From: Pedobacter ginsengisoli | GTDB lineage: Bacteria > Bacteroidota > Bacteroidia > Sphingobacteriales > Sphingobacteriaceae | DNA: 64,000 bases | Assembly (NCBI RefSeq): GCF_030244015.1 | Contig: NZ_JASSYX010000004.1 | Location: 372,001 to 436,000 of the forward strand | Direction of reading: 5' to 3' | Part shown: in pieces, positions 18,116 through 25,826 of the stretch | Numbering within the stretch: the first letter of the stretch is position 1 | Layout of the letters: the number at the start of each line of letters is the position of its first letter | The notes under the pieces: model-generated | What the model was told of the DNA's origin: nothing | What the model saw: only the letters and a program-made list of their open reading frames with translations | The model's database searches: none | Translations under genes and position numbers: made by a program

Positions 18116-18439
18116 TTATTTATTATTTGTTTCCAATTGTTTAATTTTCTTTGATTGTTCGTCTACAATTTTATTTAGCTGGATTAGATGAAGGGTCAGC
18201 TCCTCAATTTTTGCAACAGCTTCTTGTTCATTTCGCCCAGTCCAACCCCATTCTTTCTAGATTGTTACCATCACCTGCTGGACTGGATTTCCAGACAACA
18301 ACATTTCTATCGTTTGGGCCAACACTCCATTCCCTTGTGTTTTCAGAAAAGACCCCTGCATAAGTGAATAATCCAACTGACCAGTCACTATCAGTGCCAA
18401 CCCAGCCAGGTGTTTCGAGATTGAGGTTAATTTCTTCAT
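18116..18439 (-). pseudogene. eroded copy of the 14784-15833 gene
   Basis: The first codons MKKLTSISKHLAGLALIVTG match the signal peptide of the 349-residue gene. A frameshift then leads into SDWSVGLFTYAGVFSENTRE and NDRNVVVWKSSPAGDGNN, matching its head domain. An internal deletion joins this directly to the tail pieces NGVGLGEMNKKLLQ and, in another frame, IEELTLHLIQLNKIVDEQSK. About 700 bases are missing. Signal, frames and deletions show that it is a remnant, still sitting behind an intact leader. Confidence 0.85.
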
Positions 18440-18471
18440 TGCTATCTATTTCGAAAGCAATTTAAAACACC

Positions 18472-18622
18472 GGAGTACAGCCATTCTGCACTCCCTCATT
18501 TTTATCAAAAAAAACATTTTCTACCTTTAAGACACGTGAAATACATTTTTTAACCTGCGTCCCTATTCAAATATCATTTTTACAGCACTCATGAGTGTGC
18601 TATTTTTACACCCGGATTCTAG
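18472..18622 (-). promoter_or_regulatory. leader 2: paired conserved stem-loops
   Basis: Stem-loop B (18472-18494) is identical in sequence to that of leader 1 and starts 33 bases before the remnant gene. Element A (gagtgtgctatttttacacccggattctag, 18593-18622) is about 100 bases further upstream and touches the stop codon of the small regulator gene. Read on the minus strand it contains GTGTAAAAATAGCACAC, an imperfect inverted repeat. Leader 3 repeats A almost without change. Confidence 0.55.
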
Positions 18623-18954
18623 GCCTCGTCCCCACCCAGCTTATCCCTCATCTTTAAATTCTTTTCCGCAAGAAATTTCTGCAGGTAATCATAAAATTCC
18701 AGTTCTACAATACGCTCTACACGAGCTTGAAACCTAAAATCAAAGCTGCCATCTTGCTTAAAAAAATAGGTTCTGCGATGATGGTCATACTCAATCGGAG
18801 CATTCAGTACCTCCTTCATAAAATTGATGTAATCCTGCAATGTGGAAACAGAAATTTCCATTTTGGTTGCTAGTTCGGCCCTTGAGCCTGTACTTTTGTT
18901 CCTGATGTGGTGGTTAAGGTTTTCAAGCCTTTTGAAAGTGTCAATTAAACTCAT
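18619..18954 (-). CDS. small winged-helix regulator (mini-regulator 1)
   Basis: I place the start at 18954 (MSLIDTFKRLENLNHHIRNK); an upstream ATG at 19011 would overlap gspF by 11 bases. The protein is 111 residues: SRAELATKMEISVSTLQDYI looks like an HTH of the HTH_11 type and is followed by a wing ending APIEYDHHRRTYFF. This matches the N-terminal DNA-binding part of WYL/YafY-type regulators, but no WYL domain follows. It lies between the secretion operon and leader 2, so control of either is plausible. Two relatives lie at 30507-30791 and 30795-31073, and a fragment at 41767-41828. Confidence 0.75.
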   Translation of the reverse strand: MSLIDTFKRLENLNHHIRNKSTGSRAELATKMEISVSTLQDYINFMKEVLNAPIEYDHHRRTYFFKQDGSFDFRFQARVERIVELEFYDYLQKFLAEKNLKMRDKLGGDEA

Positions 18955-19000
18955 GCTAGTTAGTTTATTTAGGGGAATATTATATGATATATCAATAGGG

Positions 19001-20149
19001 TTAAAAACCATTACTCATCTGGAACATCGGCAGATACATAGAGATCAGAATAAAACCGACTACCAACCCCAGGAAAATAATGATCAGCGGTTCTATCAGC
19101 TTACTGATCGTCCCGGTCTGGTACTCCACCTCCTGCACATACTGGCTGCTTATGTTCTCAAAGAAATAATCCAGCTTATTGATCTCCTCACCCACCTTGA
19201 CCAGCTGGATCATTTTAGGCGGATAAATCGAAAACGAAGACAGACTCACATGCAGCGACTTACCTTCCATGATCCCCTGCTCCACCTGCTTCAGAGAAAC
19301 CTCCATCGGATAAAACCCGATCGTCTGCCTGGACATGCTGATCGCCCTGAGTAACGGGATCTTCGTGCTGATCAGCAGACGCATCGTATTGCAAAAACGC
19401 GCCAGGTAGATCTTGATCACCAGCTCCCTCACCAATGGGATTTTTAACACCAACGCACTCGATATGCTTCTGAACCGTTCATGTTTCCTGTAAGTATAAA
19501 GCAGGTAAACCACCACTGCGGTAAGCACCACAACAGGCAGGAACAACGCATCCATCAGCTTCGATGCCCTGATCACCATCTCGGTCATCCAGGGCAGTTT
19601 CCCGCCGAAACGCTTGAACACATCACTAAACATCGGCACTACAAACCTGAGCATGAAAAACACGGCACCGGCCGAGGTAGAAAGCACGATGGCAGGATAA
19701 GTCAATGCACTCAGGATCTTTCTGCGCTGCCCCACTTTCCGCTTATAGAACAAAGCAAGGTCTTTGAGCACTTCAGCCAGGTTCCCCGTTTCCTCACCGA
19801 TCTGGATGCTGAAGTAATCATAGTCAGAAAACTTGCCCGTATCCTTTACCGCCTGGGCCAGCGACAAACCTGCTATGACCTTAACTTTGATCTCCCTGTA
19901 TATTCCCAGGTGCTTGTCCTTTAAACTTTCCAGGGTTACCAGATCCAGGCTATTCTTCAGATCAATGCCCGATTCCAGCAGCGTACTCAGTTCAAAAAAG
20001 AAATGATCTTTCTTCTGATCGTTCAGCCCGTTCCCTCCAAAACTGATGTCTTTGGACAGCAGTTCCATCAGCTTAGAACCGGCAGCAGCCTCGCCTTTCA
20101 CAGCACCCTTCTGCTGTTTTCTGTATTTTGAAATGTCTATCGTCTCCAT
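19001..20149 (-). CDS. gspF: type II secretion / type IV pilus inner-membrane platform protein GspF
   Basis: 382 residues, the normal size for GspF/PilC. Two T2SF domains are visible: residues about 55-178 (FFFELSTLLESGIDLKNSLD) and 235-375 (FCNTMRLLISTKIPLLRAIS). Membrane segments are near 155-178, 208-228 and 350-375 (EPLIIIFLGLVVGFILISMY). It anchors the assembly platform and couples the GspE ATPase to pilin polymerisation. It is the last machine gene of the operon and overlaps the pseudopilin gene upstream by 13 bases. Confidence 0.95.
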   Translation of the reverse strand: METIDISKYRKQQKGAVKGEAAAGSKLMELLSKDISFGGNGLNDQKKDHFFFELSTLLESGIDLKNSLDLVTLESLKDKHLGIYREIKVKVIAGLSLAQAVKDTGKFSDYDYFSIQIGEETGNLAEVLKDLALFYKRKVGQRRKILSALTYPAIVLSTSAGAVFFMLRFVVPMFSDVFKRFGGKLPWMTEMVIRASKLMDALFLPVVVLTAVVVYLLYTYRKHERFRSISSALVLKIPLVRELVIKIYLARFCNTMRLLISTKIPLLRAISMSRQTIGFYPMEVSLKQVEQGIMEGKSLHVSLSSFSIYPPKMIQLVKVGEEINKLDYFFENISSQYVQEVEYQTGTISKLIEPLIIIFLGLVVGFILISMYLPMFQMSNGF

Positions 20150-20634
20150 AGCGAATCCTGGTAATTAAATAAATCAGCCGATGTATACACCTTTGCCGCA
20201 GTCATTGTCACCGGGGCACCCTCATGTTCGAACCTGAATACCAAACGGTCAGCTATGCCCTCAGAAACCGAAGAATTCTCAAATGAAGACAGCAAGATCA
20301 GCCGCTTCATTTTAAAAGTATCCGCAACGGAATGGTGTGTCCTGACCAAATAATCCGTTCCAAATGAATAGCTCAAAGCTTCCGAAGACAGCGGATCTTT
20401 AAAATTCAGCTGCCCCTCACGCAGTTCTATCAGTGCAGCCTTTTCCATATCCGACTGCAATACCTGCCTGAACAATTGTACATCAGCATGGGCCAGGTTC
20501 TTGCTGTGAAACCTTCCGTACACCCTGGTGAAGACCGTGAAAGCACTGTAAGCCATGCCCATGACAATAGCCGCCAGCATCATCGCCAGCACCAGCTCAA
20601 TCAGCGTAAATGCCTTAATCCTGTCCTTTTCCAT
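20137..20634 (-). CDS. GspJ-like minor pseudopilin
   Basis: 165 residues with a class III prepilin signal: a short basic leader MEKDRIKA, then FTLIELVLAMMLAAIVMGMA, with glutamate at +5 and the hydrophobic helix that forms the filament core. Residue -1 is Ala instead of the usual Gly. Size and position next to an I-like and a K-like gene suggest the GspJ role in the pseudopilus tip. It overlaps both neighbours (20 bases upstream, 13 downstream), indicating tight translational coupling. Confidence 0.85.
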   Translation of the reverse strand: MEKDRIKAFTLIELVLAMMLAAIVMGMAYSAFTVFTRVYGRFHSKNLAHADVQLFRQVLQSDMEKAALIELREGQLNFKDPLSSEALSYSFGTDYLVRTHHSVADTFKMKRLILLSSFENSSVSEGIADRLVFRFEHEGAPVTMTAAKVYTSADLFNYQDSLWRR

Positions 20635-20986
20635 CTGATTCTATTAGCCTTACATTTTCAGCAAGCTGTTTTTTATGTTCGTCCCTGCAGACTACACTCA
20701 TGATCACTAAACCAGGATTCCGCTGATCAGCAGTATATTTTACTTCATAAACCAATCCTGATCTGGACAATTGCTGTGCTTCCATATTTCCGCTTCTGAT
20801 CAGGCTGTCGGCTATAAATTCCGCTTCCAAACCACTGTGCATAGCCAGGTCATTCACACCGGCGCCCAGAATGTTGTTATAGATCACCATCCCGGCCGAA
20901 AAACTGATCATCAGGATCAGCATAGCCGCAATGGTTTCCATGATCGTAGCAGATTTGATTTTATGGCGCTTCAGTTTACCCAACAC
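20615..20986 (-). CDS. GspI-like minor pseudopilin
   Basis: 123 residues. Basic leader MLGKLKRHKIKS followed by ATIMETIAAMLILMISFSAG: a prepilin-type helix with glutamate at +5 if cleavage falls after Ser12, an atypical -1 residue. The globular part is small and polar. Position between the K-like and J-like genes fits GspI, which starts pseudopilus tip assembly in other systems. Overlaps: 16 bases with the gene upstream, 20 with the gene downstream. Confidence 0.78.
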   Translation of the reverse strand: MLGKLKRHKIKSATIMETIAAMLILMISFSAGMVIYNNILGAGVNDLAMHSGLEAEFIADSLIRSGNMEAQQLSRSGLVYEVKYTADQRNPGLVIMSVVCRDEHKKQLAENVRLIESDGKGQD

Positions 20987-22206
20987 AGCAACCTCCCGCT
21001 TTTAACTTGTTTATTCAATAACTCTGAACTCAGGTAATATTTGGGCAAAGCGGTTTTATCCAGCTTCACATCGATCAGGTAATTCTCATAAATAGCAGAA
21101 GCAACCCTGGCCATCAGCCTGATGGCCGAAACAGAGCCGTTTACCCTTGCCGTTTTGCTCAGCGCGACATAGCCTTTGGACCAGACTTCGCCCTTGATCA
21201 CCGCCTCTTCCCCAACCTGGATCAGGGGCATCAGCACACTTCTTTCTTTTTCCCAGGCAAACAAAGCCCCCTCAATGACCGATTTCCTGCCTACCGCAAT
21301 TTTCACCTGGTGTTTAGCCGTGTCATTTTTCAGCACCAGCAACGCCGAAGGATAGCTTAGTTTTACCTCATTGCCCACAGCAATTGAATCCGTTGCGACA
21401 ACCTGTAACCTGCCGCTAAAATTATCCTCAATTTTCACATATGGAGCGACAAGGATCACCCCGTCCAGCATGCAGTCCTTATCTACCACCAGCATGCTAT
21501 CCGAAGAAATGATCACATGCCCCTTTGCCTTAAAGCCGGAAACAAACACATCATCCTTTTCCACATGCAGTCTTCTTACCGGGTTGAAAAATGAATTTTC
21601 TACAGTGTCCTGCAAGCGGTCCGCATCAGATGCAAACGCCGGCAAATCTTCAAGGCTTTTCAGCAAGCCCGCATCCGGTGCCGGCATATCGCGTTCACTA
21701 TCCCTGGTTGCACCATAGACGAGCGTCTTATCTGCATAACCTGATGACTCTACATAAGCTGCTTTTATTCCCGATTTCGGCAGGTAAGCAGTTCCTTTGA
21801 TGAGGCTTTTACCGGTGATGGACATCGGACGGTCCTCATCTGCCAGGTACAGCACTTTCAAACTATCGGTTAGTGGTGTCCCGATCAAAAAAGCTTTCCT
21901 GAGGGTGTCCGCATTGATCCAGCTTGCAGCCAGGCCCAGTTCATAGATTCCCCAGGCTTTCTTTTCCAGCGATACGCTGTCCTTTTCTTTTCCGTATAAA
22001 CTCAGCTGCTGCGCAGTATCTGCTTTAAAGTCCTGCTGCATGAGGATCAGCATGGCGGAGGCCACATTCTCACGGAGCAATTGCGCCCTTTCCTGTTTCC
22101 GTTCCTGCATCCTGTAAGTAAAACCAATGAGCAGCATAGACCCGCAGACCAGTACGATCAGTATGGACACAATCAGGGAGATATATAAGGCGGATGCGCG
22201 GATCAT
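20971..22206 (-). CDS. GspK/PilX-like large membrane-anchored component with beta-helical domain
   Basis: 411 residues. The N-terminus MIRASALYISLIVSILIVLV resembles the start of GspK/PilX proteins (one transmembrane helix, no conserved +5 glutamate needed). From about residue 220 to 370 the sequence has short repeating beta strands (GHVIISSDSMLVVDKDCMLD, VIEGALFAWEK, VIKGEVWSKGYVALSKTARV) like a bactofilin or polymer-forming right-handed helix. GspK caps the pseudopilus in classical systems; the helical insert is unusual. It overlaps the MORN-type lipoprotein gene by four bases. Confidence 0.65.
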   Translation of the reverse strand: MIRASALYISLIVSILIVLVCGSMLLIGFTYRMQERKQERAQLLRENVASAMLILMQQDFKADTAQQLSLYGKEKDSVSLEKKAWGIYELGLAASWINADTLRKAFLIGTPLTDSLKVLYLADEDRPMSITGKSLIKGTAYLPKSGIKAAYVESSGYADKTLVYGATRDSERDMPAPDAGLLKSLEDLPAFASDADRLQDTVENSFFNPVRRLHVEKDDVFVSGFKAKGHVIISSDSMLVVDKDCMLDGVILVAPYVKIEDNFSGRLQVVATDSIAVGNEVKLSYPSALLVLKNDTAKHQVKIAVGRKSVIEGALFAWEKERSVLMPLIQVGEEAVIKGEVWSKGYVALSKTARVNGSVSAIRLMARVASAIYENYLIDVKLDKTALPKYYLSSELLNKQVKSGRLLCWVN

Positions 22207-22742
22207 TTGTTCTTCCCTTTAAAAAATCTTTTCACTTTTGAAATGAAACCACTGGTATCGACAGCCGACAGCTTTTTTATTACCAGAACTCCATTTTTAT
22301 ACTTTAAAGTATCAGCCGGTTTCCCTAGACTATCGTAGTTAATAGTCATTCCAGCCAAGTTTCCGTCATTGTAGATTTCACGCCGCTTCAGCAAACCGGT
22401 ACTGTTCCATAGCAGCCAGCGTCCATTTTTCAAACCCTTCCTGAATTTACCTGATTCCAGCACCTGTTTGGTCGTTCTGTCATACACCCTGAACTGCCCG
22501 TGCAAAACTTTTCCTGAATAAGCTCCCTGGGAACTGTTGATGGTTCCTTTTTCAAACCAATAGTAGGTATTTTCCATCTTCGGCAGGATCAGCATTCCTT
22601 CATCCTGCAGCTCAGCCCTGACCGTCGTGGTCTCCCTTTGTATGGCCACCCTTCTTTTCATCAGGTCAATTTGCTTCAGTTCCACAGGCTTGCATGATGC
22701 CAGCATTAAAACACATAACAATACACTTACTTCCCGCTTCAT
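22203..22742 (-). CDS. lipoprotein with MORN-like repeats in the secretion operon
   Basis: 179 residues. Lipoprotein signal with lipobox LASC (Cys17). The middle has repeats of the MORN type (GKVLHGQFRVYDRTTKQVLE, GKFRKGLKNGRWLLWNSTGL, EIYNDGNLAGMTINYDSLG), as in YwqK-like proteins. The C-terminus is basic (KVKRFFKGKNK). It is not a standard Gsp component. Location in the middle of the operon, overlapping its downstream neighbour by four bases, suggests an accessory outer- or inner-membrane part of the machine. Confidence 0.75.
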   Translation of the reverse strand: MKREVSVLLCVLMLASCKPVELKQIDLMKRRVAIQRETTTVRAELQDEGMLILPKMENTYYWFEKGTINSSQGAYSGKVLHGQFRVYDRTTKQVLESGKFRKGLKNGRWLLWNSTGLLKRREIYNDGNLAGMTINYDSLGKPADTLKYKNGVLVIKKLSAVDTSGFISKVKRFFKGKNK

Positions 22743-22743
22743 A

Positions 22744-23241
22744 CTATTCTGTTTTGATTAAAGTTGTCTTTCCATGATACCTCACCAGCACCCCATCCTT
22801 TTTTATCACCATTATTTTAACTCCCTTCAGCGTGTCGCTTTCATGCATCATCATTTCAGCGCCTTGATAACTCATGATGGCTACGCGCCGGTTGCCCCTG
22901 CCATCGGCCACAAAACCCAGGTATTTCATTTGCAGCACCGGATCTGGGGCCTGCACCGGAGCTGCTCCCGGTACCGTCGTCTTGCCCACAAGGTTCTTTA
23001 TCCCGGCAGTATCAGGCATCTTTGCCAGGGCACCTGTGAAAGGATCCGGATAATTCAGCAGCAGTTTAAAAGTATCTGGATACAGCTTTGGTACAGGGAC
23101 CTTATTGATCTTCCCGGTGCTGGCCAGCTGCAGCCGGTCGCTCCCTTTCTCACGCACAGACAGAAAGACTCTGTAAACGATCACTCCCCAGATACAGAGC
23201 ACCAAAAACCCCAATAGATAAACGAGCGGTTTAGATTTCAT
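22744..23241 (-). CDS. GspC/PilP-like periplasmic connector
   Basis: 165 residues: one transmembrane helix (8-26), a proline-rich linker with LLLNYPDPFTG, and a C-terminal beta domain (YLGFVADGRGNRRVAIMSYQ, VRYHGKTTLIKTE) that looks like the homology region of GspC/PilP, which contacts the secretin. Position between the lipoproteins and the pseudopilins is consistent. Assignment rests on architecture, not on a strong signature. Confidence 0.65.
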   Translation of the reverse strand: MKSKPLVYLLGFLVLCIWGVIVYRVFLSVREKGSDRLQLASTGKINKVPVPKLYPDTFKLLLNYPDPFTGALAKMPDTAGIKNLVGKTTVPGAAPVQAPDPVLQMKYLGFVADGRGNRRVAIMSYQGAEMMMHESDTLKGVKIMVIKKDGVLVRYHGKTTLIKTE

Positions 23242-23248
23242 ACCCTGA

Positions 23249-24202
23249 TTACTGTATACTAAAATTCATCAATTCGCTGACCAGGCCTTCATTTCCTACT
23301 TCATCTATTGCCAATACCTTCCAGTAGACCAGCTCACCCTGCTGGGCTATATTGAAAGCATAACTGTTTGTGTTCAGTACCAGCGGAGATCCGGGATAAC
23401 TGGTCACCCCATCACTTTTATACAGGTAGAGTTTATATTTCTTCGCTGTAGGCACCGCGGACCAACTGATGGAAACCGGCTGGATCACCTGGGCGCCTTT
23501 CACCGGAGTCTGGGGCGACGGAATTCCAGGGGGCGTTTTATCACTGGTCATGATCCGCGTCTCCGACCATTTGGAAGTTTCGGTGTCATTCTCTGCCCGC
23601 ATCCGCCACTGATAAGTGCCATCCTTCGGAAAATTAAACAGGTACAGGTCACCACTGATGGCCTGGTTGAACACAAGCCTGGTCTCGTCCTGGAAATTCT
23701 CCGTATCGATCTGCAGCAGGTATTGGGTTGCACCAAACAGCTTGTTCCAGCTCAGCGACACATTCGCTCCGGTTGTAAGGAAACCTGAGCCAGGCGCGAT
23801 TAGGGTAACCCTTTGTTCTGCAAGTGAGGATTCGTGGATGATAAAGCCAGCGGAAAAATATTTCGAAACACTGCTCCCGTTCTCAGCCCGCAGCCGCCAC
23901 TGGTATTTACCCGGATCCAATGTCATTTCAAATTTATTCCTTCCTTCGATCAGCGTATCTTTTACCAATGAAACCGCGGCTTCAAAGTCCGGCGTAACCA
24001 CCTGCAGCCTGTACCTTAACGCATCGGTTACCGGTTCCCACCAGAACCCCACCTGGTATTTATTACTTTCAGTCCCATTAGCCGGCGCTTTTAAAATGAC
24101 CTCCCGGTTTTCCAGTGACGGCTCTATGAAATCCTTACAGCCGCCCATTACCGCGAGCAGCAGCGTCAGGAAACAAATAGTGTATAAGTTCTTTTTCAAC
24201 AT
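23249..24202 (-). CDS. lipoprotein with three fibronectin-type repeats in the secretion operon
   Basis: 317 residues. Lipoprotein signal with lipobox MGGC (Cys22). Three similar beta-sandwich repeats of about 90 residues follow, each with a pattern like WEPVTDALRYRLQV, WNKLFGATQYLLQI or WSAVPTAKKYKLYL at its start and YQWRLRAENG, YQWRMRAEND or VYWKVLAIDE near its end, as in fibronectin type III domains. No classical Gsp component has this shape. It may be a pilotin-like, cargo-receptor or surface-exposed part; this is inference from its place between GspM-like and GspC-like genes. Confidence 0.72.
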   Translation of the reverse strand: MLKKNLYTICFLTLLLAVMGGCKDFIEPSLENREVILKAPANGTESNKYQVGFWWEPVTDALRYRLQVVTPDFEAAVSLVKDTLIEGRNKFEMTLDPGKYQWRLRAENGSSVSKYFSAGFIIHESSLAEQRVTLIAPGSGFLTTGANVSLSWNKLFGATQYLLQIDTENFQDETRLVFNQAISGDLYLFNFPKDGTYQWRMRAENDTETSKWSETRIMTSDKTPPGIPSPQTPVKGAQVIQPVSISWSAVPTAKKYKLYLYKSDGVTSYPGSPLVLNTNSYAFNIAQQGELVYWKVLAIDEVGNEGLVSELMNFSIQ

Positions 24203-24214
24203 AATGATGATTAT

Positions 24215-24742
24215 TTATTTTTGCTCCTTTTGCAAACCCAGCAACTGCAGTTTCAAACTGGTCTGCAGATCTCTTTCTTTTTTGATGTAGCTCAGGCTAC
24301 CTGTTAAGCCCACATTCCGCATGGTATCCAGGGCATATTGCAGCCGCAGCAGGTTATGAAAACTTCCGTTAAAAACAACTTCCTGCCTTAACATTGACGT
24401 CGATCCATAGGCCACTGGCCGCCAGGCCGGGAATCCCTGGACCGAGCAGTCGTACCTTTGGGAAAGTACCGCGCACTGGTTCCACAACTGGTTTTTCCAG
24501 CTTAACGTATCTACCAGGTAGCGCTTGTACAAAGCATCAATGCCTGATTCACGGGCAGCAGAATAAGCCGGGCTGATGCTCAGGTCTTCCGCATCCCGGG
24601 CTACATCCTCAAGTTCTTTATAAACCTTATAACTTTCCCAGGTCTTTTTAAAAGCAAGCTGGTAAGCCGCAACACAAAACAGCAGCATCAGAGGGGCGAT
24701 CAGCTTTAACAGCAGCCTGAAATTTAGTTTGCTATCCTTCAT
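24215..24742 (-). CDS. GspM/PilO-like inner-membrane protein
   Basis: I start it at 24742 (MKDSKLNFRLLLKLIAPLML), overlapping the previous gene by 11 bases; an ATG at 24763 is less likely. One transmembrane helix near the N-terminus is followed by a helical segment (ESYKVYKELEDVARDAEDLS) and a small periplasmic domain whose ferredoxin-like end is suggested by SMLRQEVVFNGSFHNLLRLQ. That is the layout of GspM/PilO, the partner of GspL/PilN. Confidence 0.7.
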   Translation of the reverse strand: MKDSKLNFRLLLKLIAPLMLLFCVAAYQLAFKKTWESYKVYKELEDVARDAEDLSISPAYSAARESGIDALYKRYLVDTLSWKNQLWNQCAVLSQRYDCSVQGFPAWRPVAYGSTSMLRQEVVFNGSFHNLLRLQYALDTMRNVGLTGSLSYIKKERDLQTSLKLQLLGLQKEQK

Positions 24743-25826
24743 AATCGCTGATTTCAATATCAATCGTAAACTGTCCTTTCCCGCTTTCCCTGTTCAACTC
24801 ATAGTTAAGGATGCCGCAATCCTTTACCCATTCCTTTGCCCGGACTTCCTGCAGCCAATTGTTTAAAGTAGCCGCCTGATCGCAGGTCCCGCTTACCCTG
24901 ATCTTTCCCGTTTCATATATTTCCGCTGTACTGGTAGCTCCGCTCTGTATTTTCAGCGGATTGATGCTAAATTGTGTAATGGCCACCGCTGATGGCCGGC
25001 CGGCCATCAGCTGGCCGGTAAGCCAGGAATACGGATAGCCGCCTGCCCAGCCTGCACTGGTGATCAGCGAGGTCTTTTGCTGGATATCTGATTCCATCTG
25101 CTGGAATTTCTTTACCTGCATCCCGCTCCGGTTTCTTTTGAGCGAGAGCCTGCCCGCCTCAGCTTCATAGTGGCTGAACATAAAAAAATTAATCACCAGC
25201 AATACCAGCATCACGCAGCCAAACACCGCGGCAATGCCCCCCACTTTTGCTCTGGCAAATGCCTGCAGCCTGTTTTCATTCAGCGCTGCATGATCCACAC
25301 CGGTCAACTCCTGTTTAAGTAAAACCTGGAATGCGCTGTCATAAGCAGGCATCAATTCGGGTTTCAGATTACTGGTCGCCTGCCCGTTTCTTAAAGCACC
25401 AAGACTTAAACAGATCACCTGGAAGCCCAGAGCTGTCAGTTCTTTGATCAGATCATCCGCTACCGGTCTCCTCACTAAAGAGACAACAGCATGCCCGTCC
25501 CTTTGCTCCAGTTGAAAATAAAAATCAGCTGCATTGGCGTTTGGCAGTACCTGACTGATCACCTGCTCGCTGGCAACAGCAATTGGCTGAATCTGCTTAG
25601 TCAGAATACCTTTACCGGTCAGGCAAACCGCAAGCGGGCCCGGTTTATAATGTTTGGCAAAATGCGTTATGTTTTTTAACCCGGTATGCTGATCTTTCAC
25701 AGTCATCCGGTCCCCGGAAATCTGCAGAGTGCAAGCCTGCACAGATTCCGTACCATCCTGACCCAGCCTGATCTCAGCCCCGATAAGCGTACCCAATTCA
25801 AACCATCCCCTGATCCTGTCCAGCAT
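24732..25826 (-). CDS. GspL-like (PilM/PilN-type) inner-membrane protein
   Basis: 364 residues: a cytoplasmic N-terminal half (1-190) compatible with a reduced actin-like PilM/GspL fold (LIGAEIRLGQDG, VSLVRRPVADDLIKELTALG), one transmembrane helix (195-217), and a periplasmic PilN-like part with a coiled segment (RSGMQVKKFQQMESDIQQKT) and a beta domain (RVSGTCDQAATLNNWLQEVR). It normally links the ATPase to the periplasmic components. Its start follows the secretin stop immediately, and GspM-like follows with overlap. Confidence 0.72.
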   Translation of the reverse strand: MLDRIRGWFELGTLIGAEIRLGQDGTESVQACTLQISGDRMTVKDQHTGLKNITHFAKHYKPGPLAVCLTGKGILTKQIQPIAVASEQVISQVLPNANAADFYFQLEQRDGHAVVSLVRRPVADDLIKELTALGFQVICLSLGALRNGQATSNLKPELMPAYDSAFQVLLKQELTGVDHAALNENRLQAFARAKVGGIAAVFGCVMLVLLVINFFMFSHYEAEAGRLSLKRNRSGMQVKKFQQMESDIQQKTSLITSAGWAGGYPYSWLTGQLMAGRPSAVAITQFSINPLKIQSGATSTAEIYETGKIRVSGTCDQAATLNNWLQEVRAKEWVKDCGILNYELNRESGKGQFTIDIEISDYEG

